In this document: positions 16,220-25,657 of the stretch, piece after piece
How positions within the stretch are numbered: the first letter of the stretch is position 1
How the letters are laid out: every line of letters starts with the position of its first letter
DNA from: Mannheimia bovis
GTDB lineage: Bacteria > Pseudomonadota > Gammaproteobacteria > Enterobacterales > Pasteurellaceae
Direction of reading: 5' to 3'
DNA length: 64,000 nucleotides
Assembly: GCF_014541205.1 (NCBI RefSeq)
Contig: NZ_CP061280.1
Span: 1,132,798-1,196,797, forward strand
Translations under genes and position numbers: made by a program
The notes under the pieces: generated by a model
Database searches by the model: none
Seen by the model: the letters and a program-made list of their open reading frames with translations, nothing else
What the model was told of the DNA's origin: nothing

Positions 16220-18826
16220 TTATTTTCCATAAAACGCTTTGGTCATAATTTCTTCCATATCCTCGATCATTGCCAGGCGTGGATTTGCCGGTGTACATTG
16301 GTCCTCAAATGCGTGTAGTGCAAGCTCACGGCGAGCATCTAAGAATGCTTGCTCATCAACGCCTTGCTCACGTAATGACATTTTCACTCCACAACGCACG
16401 GCTAAATCGTGAACCGCTTTAGCGTAAGATTCCACCGCTTGTTCAGGTGTTTCGGCTGGTAAGCCAAGCATTCTTGCGATATCTTGGAAGCGAATATCCG
16501 CAACATAGTTAGTGTATTTTGGCCAAGTTGCTACTTTGGTTGGGCGAGTACCGTTATAGCGGATCACGTGTGGCAGTAGAATTGCGTTAGTGCGTCCGTG
16601 AATGGTGTGGAATTTACCACCAATTTTGTGTGCCATTGAGTGGCAAATACCTAAGAATGCATTGGCGAATGCCATACCTGCCATTGTGGAGGCGTTGTGC
16701 ATTTTTTCACGAGCAGTTTCGTCAAACTCTTTTACCGATTTTTCGAGATTTTCGAATACTAATTTGATCGCTTGTAATGCTAAGCCGTCAGTATAGTCGT
16801 TGGCTAAAATCGAAGTATAGGCTTCGGTTGCGTGGGTTAAAACGTCTAAGCCAGTGTCTGCTGCCACGTGAGAGGGCACAGACATCACTAATGCCGGATC
16901 AACAATCGCAATCGTTGGGGTTAAAGAGTAGTCCGCTAACGGATATTTAATATCGCCATCAGTAATTACCGCAAATGGTGTTACTTCAGACCCTGTACCG
17001 GAAGTAGTTGGAATGCCAACAAATTTCGCTTTTCTGCCTAATTGTGGGAATTTGAACGCACGTTTGCGGATATCCATAAATTTCTGTACTAAATCACGGA
17101 AATCCACTTCAGGTTGTTCATAGAAGAGCCACATAATTTTCGCTGCATCCATTGGAGAGCCGCCACCTAGAGCGATGATTGTATCCGGTTGGAAGCTACG
17201 CATTAATTCCGTACCACGTTGTACAGTTTGTAGGCTTGGATTTGGTTCAACATCGGTAAAGAGTTGAATCATTACTTGATTGCGACGTTGGCGGAGTTGC
17301 TCGGTAATTCTATCCACAAAACCTAAATCCACCATTGAACGGTCGGTTACGATCATCACTTTATGTACATCGTGCATTGATTTTAAATATTGGATTGAAT
17401 CACGCTCAAAGTAGATTTTTGATGGTACTTTAAACCATTGCATATTATTTCTCCGTCTGCCCACACGTTTGATGTTGATTAAGTTCACTGCACTCACGTT
17501 GTTGCCCACAGAGTTTTTACCGTAAGAGCCGCAACCTAAGGTGAGCGATGGCAGGAAAGAATTATACACATCACCGATACCGCCGAAAGTGGATGGCGAG
17601 TTCCAAATTACACGAATGGCTTTCACTCGTTCACCGAATATTTTGGCAAGCTCCTTGTTTTCGGTGTGGATCGCCGCACTATGTCCTAAACCGTGAAAGT
17701 TCACCATTGCTTCAGAGAGTTCTAAGCCGTGTTCCGTTGAGTTTGATTTGAGTAGAGCTAACACAGGTGAAAGTTTTTCACGCGTAAGTGGCTCGCCTTC
17801 GCCTACAAAAGCACACTCTGCTAATAGAATATTGGTTTTTTCAGGTACTTTAAAACCGGCTTGCTCAGCAATCCACGCAGCTGGTTTACCCACAACCGCA
17901 GCATTAAGTTTTGCCCCTGAGCAGCTTTCATCTTTGGCTTTATCAACACCGAAGATATATTTTTCAAGTAAAGCTTTTTCTTTTTTATTTACTAAGTAAA
18001 CGCCGTAAGATTGCATTTCTTTGATGAAATCGTTGTAGATTTCTTTATCAACAATTGCAGCCTGTTCAGAAGCACAAATCATACCGTTGTCGAACGATTT
18101 CGACATTACGATGTCATATACCGCTTGTTTTAATTTTGCGGTTTTTTCCACATAAGCGGGTACATTACCTGCTCCAACCCCTAACGCCGGTTTACCGCAA
18201 GAGTAAGCGGCTTCCACCATTGCATTACCACCAGTAGCTAAGATGGTAGCAATGCCATGGTGTTTCATTAATGCGGAAGTACCTTCCATTGAAGGTTGTG
18301 TAATCCATTGCACACAATGTTCCGGAGCACCTGCGGCAACGGCAGCATCTCGTACAATTTGAGCAGCGTGAGCAGAACATTGTTGAGCTGATGGGTGGAA
18401 AGCAAAAACGATTGGATTACGGGTTTTGAGGGCGATTAACGCTTTAAAGATAGTGGTTGAGGTTGGGTTAGTAGTTGGGGTAATTCCGCAGACAACACCG
18501 ACTGGGTCGGCTATTTCGGTAATACCTGATACATCATCTTCACTAATTACCCCTGCTGTTTTTAAATGTCGCATATTATTGACAACATACTCACAGGCGA
18601 ACAGGTTTTTAGTGGCTTTGTCTTCAAATACGCCACGTCCTGTTTCTTCATAAGCGTGCATTGCTAAAATACCGTGCTTATCAAGGGCGGCAACAGAGGC
18701 TTTGGCGACAATAAAATCGACCTGCTCTTGATTTAGTTTTCTAAACTCATCAAGTGCTTTTAAGCCTTTTTCGACAAGTGAATTGACTTCCGCTTGTGCA
18801 TCAAATGGTTGAGTGCTTTTAGCCAT
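16220..18826 (-). CDS. adhE: Bifunctional acetaldehyde-CoA/alcohol dehydrogenase
   Basis: An 868-residue enzyme that reduces acetyl-CoA to acetaldehyde and then to ethanol, regenerating NAD in fermentation. The N-terminal half is an aldehyde dehydrogenase with the catalytic Cys in SFDNGMICASEQ (about residue 250). The C-terminal half, from about 450, is an iron alcohol dehydrogenase with GGGSPMDAAK and metal-binding His residues (LTHATEAY, SMAHKIGGKFHTIHG). The start at 18826 is chosen because GAGGAAAC lies 7 nt upstream; an in-frame ATG 15 nt earlier lacks a ribosome site. A perfect FNR box lies upstream. Confidence 0.96.
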   Translation of the reverse strand: MAKSTQPFDAQAEVNSLVEKGLKALDEFRKLNQEQVDFIVAKASVAALDKHGILAMHAYEETGRGVFEDKATKNLFACEYVVNNMRHLKTAGVISEDDVSGITEIADPVGVVCGITPTTNPTSTTIFKALIALKTRNPIVFAFHPSAQQCSAHAAQIVRDAAVAAGAPEHCVQWITQPSMEGTSALMKHHGIATILATGGNAMVEAAYSCGKPALGVGAGNVPAYVEKTAKLKQAVYDIVMSKSFDNGMICASEQAAIVDKEIYNDFIKEMQSYGVYLVNKKEKALLEKYIFGVDKAKDESCSGAKLNAAVVGKPAAWIAEQAGFKVPEKTNILLAECAFVGEGEPLTREKLSPVLALLKSNSTEHGLELSEAMVNFHGLGHSAAIHTENKELAKIFGERVKAIRVIWNSPSTFGGIGDVYNSFLPSLTLGCGSYGKNSVGNNVSAVNLINIKRVGRRRNNMQWFKVPSKIYFERDSIQYLKSMHDVHKVMIVTDRSMVDLGFVDRITEQLRQRRNQVMIQLFTDVEPNPSLQTVQRGTELMRSFQPDTIIALGGGSPMDAAKIMWLFYEQPEVDFRDLVQKFMDIRKRAFKFPQLGRKAKFVGIPTTSGTGSEVTPFAVITDGDIKYPLADYSLTPTIAIVDPALVMSVPSHVAADTGLDVLTHATEAYTSILANDYTDGLALQAIKLVFENLEKSVKEFDETAREKMHNASTMAGMAFANAFLGICHSMAHKIGGKFHTIHGRTNAILLPHVIRYNGTRPTKVATWPKYTNYVADIRFQDIARMLGLPAETPEQAVESYAKAVHDLAVRCGVKMSLREQGVDEQAFLDARRELALHAFEDQCTPANPRLAMIEDMEEIMTKAFYGK

Positions 18827-19127
18827 AGTTTGTTTCCTCATAAAATTTAAAATTTGATAATTTTTTTAACTGATGAAATTATTACCCAAAAGAGTTATTT
18901 TGTCGTTAAAAATTCGCAAAGTTTTATTGCTAATTTGATCTGTATCAAACTTTTTTAACGTTGTATATATGCTATAAAAGTAGGGAAATAATGATGCGAA
19001 TAATTTTTTAAGAAAAAGCCTGCATTTTGATTAAACGCAAACAGAAAACAGCGATTATTTTTGGCAGTTAAGCTAAAAAAGTGTTAGGATAATTCACATT
19101 TACTATACTGTTTTAATTTTATAACTT
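18827..19127. promoter_or_regulatory. Divergent promoter region of adhE and hemC
   Basis: A 301-bp AT-rich gap between the divergent adhE and hemC genes. Apart from the FNR box at 18935-18948 no clear operator is seen. AT-rich stretches such as TATATATGCTATAAAAG (around 18963-18979) are promoter-like for hemC, but the exact -35/-10 pair is uncertain. Confidence 0.6.
18935..18948. promoter_or_regulatory. FNR binding site upstream of adhE
   Basis: TTGATCTGTATCAA matches the FNR consensus TTGAT-N4-ATCAA at every fixed position. Its centre lies about 115 bp before the adhE start, which fits an activator site about 40 bp before a promoter with a leader of some 75 nt. Anaerobic induction of adhE is expected. 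Confidence 0.8.
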
Positions 19128-20066
19128 ATGAAAGATATTTTACGCATTGCAACTCGCCAAAGCCCACTTGCTTTATGGCAGGCTAATTTTGTAAAAAATG
19201 AGTTGGAAAAACATTTTCCAGAATTATCTGTCGAACTGGTTACGATGGTAACAAAAGGCGATGTGATTTTAGACACACCATTGGCAAAAATTGGCGGAAA
19301 AGGCTTGTTTGTTAAAGAGTTAGAATTAGCCTTGTTGGAAAACAGAGCAGATATTGCCGTACATTCAATGAAAGATGTGCCGATGAGTTTTCCTGAAGGT
19401 TTAGGTCTGGCAGTCATTTGCGAGCGTGAAGATCCGCGTGATGCTTTTGTTTCCAATAAATATGATAGTTTAGATGATTTACCCGAAGGGGCGATTGTTG
19501 GTACATCAAGTTTACGCCGTCAGTGTCAGTTAATGGCAAAATATCCGCATTTAGAAGTGAAATCTCTGCGTGGTAATGTTGGAACTCGTTTAAGCAAATT
19601 GGACAACAATGAATACGATGCAATTATTCTGGCTTCTGCTGGGTTAATTCGTTTAGGATTACAAGAGAGAATTCGTAGTTATCTTTTGGTGGAACAATCA
19701 TTGCCGGCAGCGGGTCAAGGTGCAGTAGGGATTGAAACCCGAGTGAATGATGAGCGTGTGCTAAATTATGTTGCAAAATTAAAGCATAATTCGACCGCTT
19801 GTTGTGTGATGGCAGAGCGTGCAATGAACACCCGATTACGAGGTGGCTGCCAAGTTCCGATAGGTGGTTTTGCCACTTTAGACGGTGATGAAATTACACT
19901 AAATGCTTTAGTGGGAGCATTAGACGGTTCGCAGATTATTCGAGCCTCTGCAAAAGGGCATAAAGAAAATGCAGAGCAGTTGGGCATTTCCGTTGCGGAA
20001 CAATTACTTGCACAAGGTGCAGATAAAATTTTAGCCGAAGTTTATAGCGATAATCCTATCAAATAA
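19128..20066 (+). CDS. hemC: Hydroxymethylbilane synthase (porphobilinogen deaminase)
   Basis: A 312-residue enzyme joining four porphobilinogen molecules into hydroxymethylbilane in haem synthesis. Cys241 in the motif [10 protein letters not shown] carries the dipyrromethane cofactor. Conserved blocks include [14 protein letters not shown] at the start, the catalytic Asp region [12 protein letters not shown] (about 75-86) and [11 protein letters not shown] (about 125). It leads the hemC-hemD-hemX-hemY cluster; hemD begins 1 nt after its stop. No strong ribosome site precedes ATG 19128, but the start aligns with the family. Confidence 0.96.
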   Translation: MKDILRIATRQSPLALWQANFVKNELEKHFPELSVELVTMVTKGDVILDTPLAKIGGKGLFVKELELALLENRADIAVHSMKDVPMSFPEGLGLAVICEREDPRDAFVSNKYDSLDDLPEGAIVGTSSLRRQCQLMAKYPHLEVKSLRGNVGTRLSKLDNNEYDAIILASAGLIRLGLQERIRSYLLVEQSLPAAGQGAVGIETRVNDERVLNYVAKLKHNSTACCVMAERAMNTRLRGGCQVPIGGFATLDGDEITLNALVGALDGSQIIRASAKGHKENAEQLGISVAEQLLAQGADKILAEVYSDNPIK

Positions 20067-20067
20067 A

Positions 20068-20832
20068 ATGAATGTACTTGTAACACGCCCTGATAATCGA
20101 GGGCAAGAATTGGTCGATATGCTCAATGAACGACAAATTTTTGCCGTACATCAGCCGTTATTTACGATTGAGGCGGGTAGTGAATTACCGCTATTGCCTT
20201 CTGTACTGTCTCGTCTTAAATCGGGCGATTATGTTTTTGTGGTTTCGCCAAATGCAGTGGATTATGCAGTGAAAACATTAACGGATACAGGGTTCCACTT
20301 TCGTTCGGATTTAAAATATTTTGCGGTAGGACAACGAACGGCAAAATATTTTACCGAAAAAGCTGAACAAGCGGTTATTTATCCGCTAGAATCAGAAAAT
20401 AGTGAAGGTGTGTTAGCATTGCCGGATATGCAAGATTTAACTGATAAAACGATTTTGATTTTACGGGCAAATTCCGGGCGTGAGTTGTTAGCTGAAACTG
20501 CGATGTTGCGTGGGGCAAGCATTCAATATTTGGAATGTTATCGTAGAGAACCCGTTACTGTAGATATTCCGGAAAAGATTAGCGTTTGCAAGCGTTTAGG
20601 CGTGGATACTATTGTGATTACCAGTAGTGAAATTTTAAAAAGCCTTTATGAACAGACGAGAGATGATTATCGAGAATGGTTATTTGAATGTAATCTTGTG
20701 GTAGTAAGCCAGCGTATTGGTAAAATTGCCAAGCAGATGGGGTGGCAATCAGATAAAATTTTTGTATCGGATAAAGCCGATAATGTAACGTTGATGAATA
20801 CATTATTATTTAAAATTGACAAATCTAACTAA
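20068..20832 (+). CDS. hemD: Uroporphyrinogen-III synthase
   Basis: A 254-residue enzyme that cyclises and inverts ring D of hydroxymethylbilane to give uroporphyrinogen III. Family marks include MNVLVTRPDNRGQELVDML at the start, VVSPNAVDYAV (about 70-80) and the ITSSEILKSL segment (about 190-200). HemD sequences vary widely, so the operon position directly behind hemC strengthens the call. Translation may be coupled to hemC since the two genes almost touch. Confidence 0.92.
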   Translation: MNVLVTRPDNRGQELVDMLNERQIFAVHQPLFTIEAGSELPLLPSVLSRLKSGDYVFVVSPNAVDYAVKTLTDTGFHFRSDLKYFAVGQRTAKYFTEKAEQAVIYPLESENSEGVLALPDMQDLTDKTILILRANSGRELLAETAMLRGASIQYLECYRREPVTVDIPEKISVCKRLGVDTIVITSSEILKSLYEQTRDDYREWLFECNLVVVSQRIGKIAKQMGWQSDKIFVSDKADNVTLMNTLLFKIDKSN

Positions 20833-20843
20833 GGTGGGCGAGT

Positions 20844-22235
20844 ATGTCAAAATCAAGAAAAGTACCTGAAAAAGTAGAAAGTACGACAGAAGATGTTGTA
20901 GTAGAACACCAACAAGCGGTTGATTCTACACAATCTTTTGCAAAAAACGAGATTGAGAAAGATATTTTGAATGAGCCTATGATTGAAGAAAAAGATGTTC
21001 CGCTAAAAGAGCAAATTCCAGCTCAGGAAAAAATTACAGCAGAAGAAAAAGTGATTGTTCAGAAGTCGGGTGGAAAAGGCTTGGCATTGTTAGCCTTATT
21101 AGTTGCACTTGCGGTGGGTGGTGCTGGTCATTTTATGGCAAATAAAAAATTTAATGAGGTAGAAGCTCAAATTCAAGCCTTATCTTCTAAAGCAAATCAG
21201 CAAGCACCAGCTCAAACGGCGGTTGAAATGCCAAATTTTGATAGTGAAAAAGCTCAAATTGCAGAGCTTTCAACAAATTACCAAAAAGCATTGGATCGTA
21301 TTAAAGAGCTTGAAAATGCACAAAGTGGCTATACTCAACAAATTAGCGGTTTACAGCTACAACTGCAAAAATTAAGTAATACTTCAGGTTCGGATAAAAC
21401 CTTCTGGTTATTATCTGAAGCCGATTTCTTATTAAATAATGCCGCCCGTAAAGTAGTATTAGATAATGATATTAATACTGCAAAAAATCTGTTGTTAGAA
21501 GCTGATCAAGTTTTAACTCAAGTACCGAGTGCAACGAATGTGCGTGAAGCAATCAAGGCAGATTTGAATACTTTAACCAGTCTCAACAACATTGACCAAA
21601 ATGCGTTAATGCAGCGTGTAGCGAATTTAACTAACCGATTAGATGATTTACCGATTTTAGAAAGTGAACAATCGCAAGCTGCTATTGCAGAAGGTCAAGT
21701 CAGTGATTCTATTGCTGATTGGGAGAAAAACTTAGAGAAAAGTGCAAGTTCGTTCTTAGATCATTTTATTCGTGTTTCTAAACGTAATGTTGCTGACGAA
21801 AAAGCCTTTGTTGCCCCTAACCAAGAGATTTACTTGCGTGAGAATATCCGTTTACGCTTACAAGTTGCGATTTTAGCAATTCCTCGTCAGCAAAGTGAAT
21901 TCTATAAAAAATCACTGCAAACAGTGGGTTCTTGGGTAAGAAGTTATTTTGATACTTCAAATGAAAATGTACAAAATTTCTTAAAAGAAGTTGATGATTT
22001 GGCTGAACAAACTATTTATGTTGATGCACCAGATTCATTAGAAAGTTTAAAAGTGTTATCTCAGCAAATTAATAAAGCACCTCAACAGATTGAGAAAGTA
22101 GAAATTAAAGCTGAGAAAGAGTTGGAGCAAACAGAACCTGTGAAGCAAGAACAGGCAGAGCCTACGAAACCTGAAGAAACAGAAGAGGTTAAATCAGAGC
22201 AAGTTTCTGAACAGCCAACTCCTTCCGCACAATAA
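20844..22235 (+). CDS. hemX: HemX family membrane protein
   Basis: A 463-residue protein with an acidic, Lys/Glu-rich N-terminus (residues 1-70), one membrane segment (about 73-95, GLALLALLVALAVGGAGH), a coiled coil (about 98-180) and a large helical periplasmic domain. The C-terminus is a repetitive Glu/Gln/Pro stretch. Members are often mislabelled uroporphyrinogen methyltransferase, but no methyltransferase motif is visible. The gene lies 11 nt after hemD behind an AAGGTGGG ribosome site. The exact role in haem metabolism is unsettled. Confidence 0.88.
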   Translation: MSKSRKVPEKVESTTEDVVVEHQQAVDSTQSFAKNEIEKDILNEPMIEEKDVPLKEQIPAQEKITAEEKVIVQKSGGKGLALLALLVALAVGGAGHFMANKKFNEVEAQIQALSSKANQQAPAQTAVEMPNFDSEKAQIAELSTNYQKALDRIKELENAQSGYTQQISGLQLQLQKLSNTSGSDKTFWLLSEADFLLNNAARKVVLDNDINTAKNLLLEADQVLTQVPSATNVREAIKADLNTLTSLNNIDQNALMQRVANLTNRLDDLPILESEQSQAAIAEGQVSDSIADWEKNLEKSASSFLDHFIRVSKRNVADEKAFVAPNQEIYLRENIRLRLQVAILAIPRQQSEFYKKSLQTVGSWVRSYFDTSNENVQNFLKEVDDLAEQTIYVDAPDSLESLKVLSQQINKAPQQIEKVEIKAEKELEQTEPVKQEQAEPTKPEETEEVKSEQVSEQPTPSAQ

Positions 22236-22253
22236 TAAAAGGAGAATTAAATT

Positions 22254-23519
22254 ATGTTTAGAACGCTCTTTTTAATGCTTTTATTATTGGCAGGCTTAAT
22301 TGCAGGACCTTATATTTCAGGCAATCAAGGTTACGTTAGAATTGAAACGGCAACTACAGTTATTGAAATGAGCATTGTAATGCTTGTGGTGTTCTTTGTA
22401 GTTACGATGGCGGTAGTTTATCTGCTTGAATGGATTTTTACTAAAATTTGTCGTATGAGTAGTGGGGCTTATAATTGGTTCTCAACACGTAAGCATAAAA
22501 AAGCTCAGCAAGAAACCCTTGAAGGCTTAATGCGTATGAGTGAAGGTAACTACTCCAAAGCAGAGAAGCTATTTAGTAAAAATGCAAAACACGCAGATGA
22601 GCCTGTACTAAACCTGATTAAAGCGGCTGAAGCAGCTCAGCAAAACGGTGATGATTTAGCGGCGAATAAGTACTTAATCAAAGCCACTGAAATTGCAGGA
22701 CCAAATAATATTGCGGTTGAGCTGGCTCGCACTAAAATCTTATTACAGCAAGGTAAATTACCGGCTGCTCGTACTGCGATTGACAGCTTATTAGAATTAG
22801 CTCCGCATAATGATGAAGTGCTACGCTTAGCAATTCAAATTTACAGAGAATCAAAAGCCTATATTGCTTTAGATCGCTTATTATCAGAAGTAGGGCAACG
22901 TAATTTCTTAACGCCTGTAGAGTATGCGGAATTAGAACATTTTGTTGATGATGGTTTACAAGATGAACGCTTACAAGAAGAAGGGCAAGAAGGTCTACTC
23001 ACTTGGTGGGAAAATCAGCCAAATCGCCGTCGTAAATCGGTTTACAGCCGTGTTGGTGTGATTAAACGCTTAATTGACAGTGATGATCATCAATCAGCAG
23101 AAGAAATTGCGTTAGAAACCTTGAAAAAATTTGAAGATGAGCAATTATACGGATTATTTGTGCAATTAACTCGTCTACAAGTGGCTTCTGATAGCAAGTT
23201 AGTGAAAGTATTAGCTAAACGTGCAGATAAAGCAGATGTTAAATATACCGATGATTATGTAAGAGCTTTAGGCTATATTTACACCCGTAACAGTGAATAT
23301 GCAAAAGCGAAAACACAGTTTGAGTTGTTATTAGCCCACGATGAATGCCAGCCAGATGATCGCATTATGGCATTACACGTTGCAGAGCAAACAAATGATT
23401 ACATACTTGCAAACCGCATTCGTGAGGAGAATCTCAAACAAGTCAATATGGAGGTTCTACCTAAACCGGATGAAGTCCTCGCATTACCTGAAAATCTAGA
23501 TAATGTGAAGTCATTATAA
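22254..23519 (+). CDS. hemY: HemY family TPR protein
   Basis: A 421-residue inner-membrane protein with two N-terminal membrane segments (residues about 3-22 and 40-63) followed by a helical tetratricopeptide-like domain. The RMSEGNYSKAEKLFSKNAKHADEP block (about 92-115) is characteristic of HemY_N. It forms the last gene of hemCDXY, 18 nt after hemX with an AAAGGAG ribosome site. This HemY is unrelated to the protoporphyrinogen oxidase of Gram-positive bacteria. A strong hairpin ends the operon. Confidence 0.92.
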   Translation: MFRTLFLMLLLLAGLIAGPYISGNQGYVRIETATTVIEMSIVMLVVFFVVTMAVVYLLEWIFTKICRMSSGAYNWFSTRKHKKAQQETLEGLMRMSEGNYSKAEKLFSKNAKHADEPVLNLIKAAEAAQQNGDDLAANKYLIKATEIAGPNNIAVELARTKILLQQGKLPAARTAIDSLLELAPHNDEVLRLAIQIYRESKAYIALDRLLSEVGQRNFLTPVEYAELEHFVDDGLQDERLQEEGQEGLLTWWENQPNRRRKSVYSRVGVIKRLIDSDDHQSAEEIALETLKKFEDEQLYGLFVQLTRLQVASDSKLVKVLAKRADKADVKYTDDYVRALGYIYTRNSEYAKAKTQFELLLAHDECQPDDRIMALHVAEQTNDYILANRIREENLKQVNMEVLPKPDEVLALPENLDNVKSL

Positions 23520-23523
23520 TTTT

Positions 23524-23552
23524 AAAAATAGCAGGTTGTTCCTGCTATTTTT
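23524..23552 (+). terminator. Terminator of hemCDXY
   Basis: A 12-bp perfect stem, AAAAATAGCAGG with CCTGCTATTTTT, around a 5-nt loop. Confidence 0.9.
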
Positions 23553-23578
23553 GTATTTTCACTTTCAAAGGAGTTGTT

Positions 23579-24226
23579 ATGAAATTATATGTTTACGATC
23601 ACTGCCCATATTGTGTAAGAGCCAGAATGGTATTTGGCTTAAAAAACTTACCCGTAGAGCAGGTAATGATTGCAAATGATGATGAAGCTACACCTGTTGG
23701 CTTAGTAGGCAAAAAAGTCGTGCCAATCTTAGTAAAAGAAGATGGTACTGCTATGCCGGAAAGTTTAGATATTGTACGTTATGTAGATACGCATTACGGA
23801 AATCCGATTATTACAGAGAATATTCGAGCTGAAATTGAAGAATGGGCTAACAACTTATCGAAAGTTTATAATCATTTATTGCTCCCTCGTTTCGTAAAAT
23901 TAGACTTAGCCGAATTTGAAAAACAAAGTGCAATTGACTATTTTGTGGAGAAGAAAACAGAAAGCATCGGTGATTTTGCACAGAATTTAGCCGAAACAGA
24001 CAAATACATTGCTACTGTTCAGCCATTAATTGATGAATTATCAGATCTGATTAAATCAGAGAAAGCATTGAGTGGCGAGTTATCTCTGGAAGATATTATC
24101 GTATTCCCAATGCTTAGAAATTTAACTTGTGTGAAATACATTAAATTTCCAGCAAAAGTATTAGACTACATTAATAAAATGGCAGAATTGAGTAAAATTA
24201 ATTTATATTTTGCCAAAGCAATTTAA
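23579..24226 (+). CDS. grxB: Glutaredoxin 2
   Basis: A 215-residue GrxB-type glutaredoxin with a GST-like fold. The active site is CPYC at residues 9-12 (YDHCPYCVRARM). The thioredoxin-like domain covers about residues 1-75 (KKVVPILVKEDG, MPESLDIVRYVD) and a helical C-terminal domain follows. It reduces protein and glutathione mixed disulfides in the cytoplasm. An AAAGGAG ribosome site precedes ATG 23579. It stands as a single gene between two terminators. Confidence 0.95.
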   Translation: MKLYVYDHCPYCVRARMVFGLKNLPVEQVMIANDDEATPVGLVGKKVVPILVKEDGTAMPESLDIVRYVDTHYGNPIITENIRAEIEEWANNLSKVYNHLLLPRFVKLDLAEFEKQSAIDYFVEKKTESIGDFAQNLAETDKYIATVQPLIDELSDLIKSEKALSGELSLEDIIVFPMLRNLTCVKYIKFPAKVLDYINKMAELSKINLYFAKAI

Positions 24227-24230
24227 ACAT

Positions 24231-24259
24231 AAAGCGTTGGTTTTGAGAACCAACGCTTT
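24231..24259. terminator. Bidirectional terminator between grxB and DUF808 gene
   Basis: AAAGCGTTGGTT pairs perfectly with AACCAACGCTTT around TTGAG, lying between convergent genes. Confidence 0.92.
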
Positions 24260-24265
24260 TAAATT

Positions 24266-25129
24266 TTAGTGTGCTTTCTTTTTAGAAAATACTTTGATGA
24301 GTGGTAAGATAATTAAACAAGCAATAGCTCCAACAATTATACCAACCACTAAATCAACCAAGAATAAAAAATTAGGATTGATATTTAATGTTTCGACGAA
24401 ATGATGAATTATCGGTAAATTATGGGTAAAGATGCCACCACCTACTAAAAACATTGCGATAGTTCCGATAACGGAAAGTCCTTTCATAAACCAAGGCATT
24501 GTAAATAATAAGCCTTTTCCGACCGCTTGTGAGAATGCACTTTTCTTTTGAATAAGCCATAAACCGATATCGTCTAATTTTACAATTAATGCGACTAAGC
24601 CATACACAAACACGGTAATACCGATTCCAATAGCAGAAAGCGATAAAATTTTGATAAGTGTAGAGGAATTTTGTAGTACCCCCAAAGCGATAATAATAAT
24701 TTCTGCCGATAAAATAAAATCGGTACGAATAGCCCCTCTGATCTTATCTTTTTCCGAAAGTTCTTCTTTAGGATTGTCTTCACCTTTATGGAATAAATGA
24801 TGAAGTAATTTTTCCACACCTTCAAAACATAAATAAGCTCCACCAATCATTAATAATGGAACAATTAATTGTGGAAGAAAGAATGATAAAAGTAATGCGA
24901 CGGGAATTAAGATCACTTTGTTAATAAATGATCCTTTGGCAACTTCCCAAACAATGGGTAATTCACGCTCTGGAAGTACATTTTTTCCGCTTACTTGATT
25001 GGCATTTAAAGCAAGATCATCGCCAATTACGCCGGCAGTTTTTTTCGCTGCCATTTTAGTCATAATGGACACATCATCAAGAACAGCAGCAATATCATCT
25101 AATAAAGTAAATAATGACGCAAATGCCAT
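24266..25129 (-). CDS. DUF808 family inner-membrane protein
   Basis: A 287-residue protein of the DUF808 (YedI-like) family. The first 65 residues are soluble with [18 protein letters not shown] and a [15 protein letters not shown] block typical of the family, followed by about six membrane segments (about 70-95, 140-165, 165-190, 215-240, 260-282). There is a His-rich loop [11 protein letters not shown]. Function is unknown. It appears to be a single gene ended by the shared hairpin with grxB. Confidence 0.88.
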   Translation of the reverse strand: MAFASLFTLLDDIAAVLDDVSIMTKMAAKKTAGVIGDDLALNANQVSGKNVLPERELPIVWEVAKGSFINKVILIPVALLLSFFLPQLIVPLLMIGGAYLCFEGVEKLLHHLFHKGEDNPKEELSEKDKIRGAIRTDFILSAEIIIIALGVLQNSSTLIKILSLSAIGIGITVFVYGLVALIVKLDDIGLWLIQKKSAFSQAVGKGLLFTMPWFMKGLSVIGTIAMFLVGGGIFTHNLPIIHHFVETLNINPNFLFLVDLVVGIIVGAIACLIILPLIKVFSKKKAH

Positions 25130-25151
25130 ATTTTTTCCTCGATTAAGTCTA

Positions 25152-25181
25152 TAAAAAAGCCGAACTTTATCAGCTCGGCTC
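25152..25181 (-). terminator. Terminator of rpsO
   Basis: On the minus strand AGCCGA pairs with TCGGCT and is followed by a run of T, directly after the rpsO stop. Confidence 0.85.
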
Positions 25182-25200
25182 TAATATCTAAAATTTGAAA

Positions 25201-25470
25201 TTAGCGACGTAAACCTAAACGTGCGATAGTTTCTGAATATTTAGCAAGATCAGTACGTTTTAAGTAGTCTAATAATTTACGACGGCGTGAAACCATACGT
25301 AATAAACCACGACGACCGTGGTGATCTTTTTTGTGCTCAGCAAAGTGTGCTTGTAAGTGGTTGATTTGTGCAGTTAATAATGCAATTTGAACTTCTGAAG
25401 AACCGGTATCTTTTGCATCACGACCAAATTCAGCAACGATTTTTGCTTTTGCTTCTACGCTTAGAGACAT
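25201..25470 (-). CDS. rpsO: 30S ribosomal protein S15
   Basis: An 89-residue protein of normal length for S15, which binds 16S rRNA early in assembly of the small-subunit platform. Conserved text includes [18 protein letters not shown] and [21 protein letters not shown]. It begins with ATG 25470 behind an AAAGGAAAT ribosome site. It is divergent from ppiD, and no pnp gene follows, unlike the E. coli arrangement. Confidence 0.98.
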   Translation of the reverse strand: MSLSVEAKAKIVAEFGRDAKDTGSSEVQIALLTAQINHLQAHFAEHKKDHHGRRGLLRMVSRRRKLLDYLKRTDLAKYSETIARLGLRR

Positions 25471-25657
25471 TTTTATTTCCTTTTTGTTAAGGGTTGATAA
25501 TACATCAATAGCCGATCTCTAACTCAGCTATGACAGGAATTGCGAATTTTAAAGAGAAAGCGGCTAAATTTCAATAAAAATTTGCAATTTATTTCTAATG
25601 TGAGAAAGAGTATAATCAATAGCAATTTTTTATGTTTTAAGTATTAGGAATTTTTAA

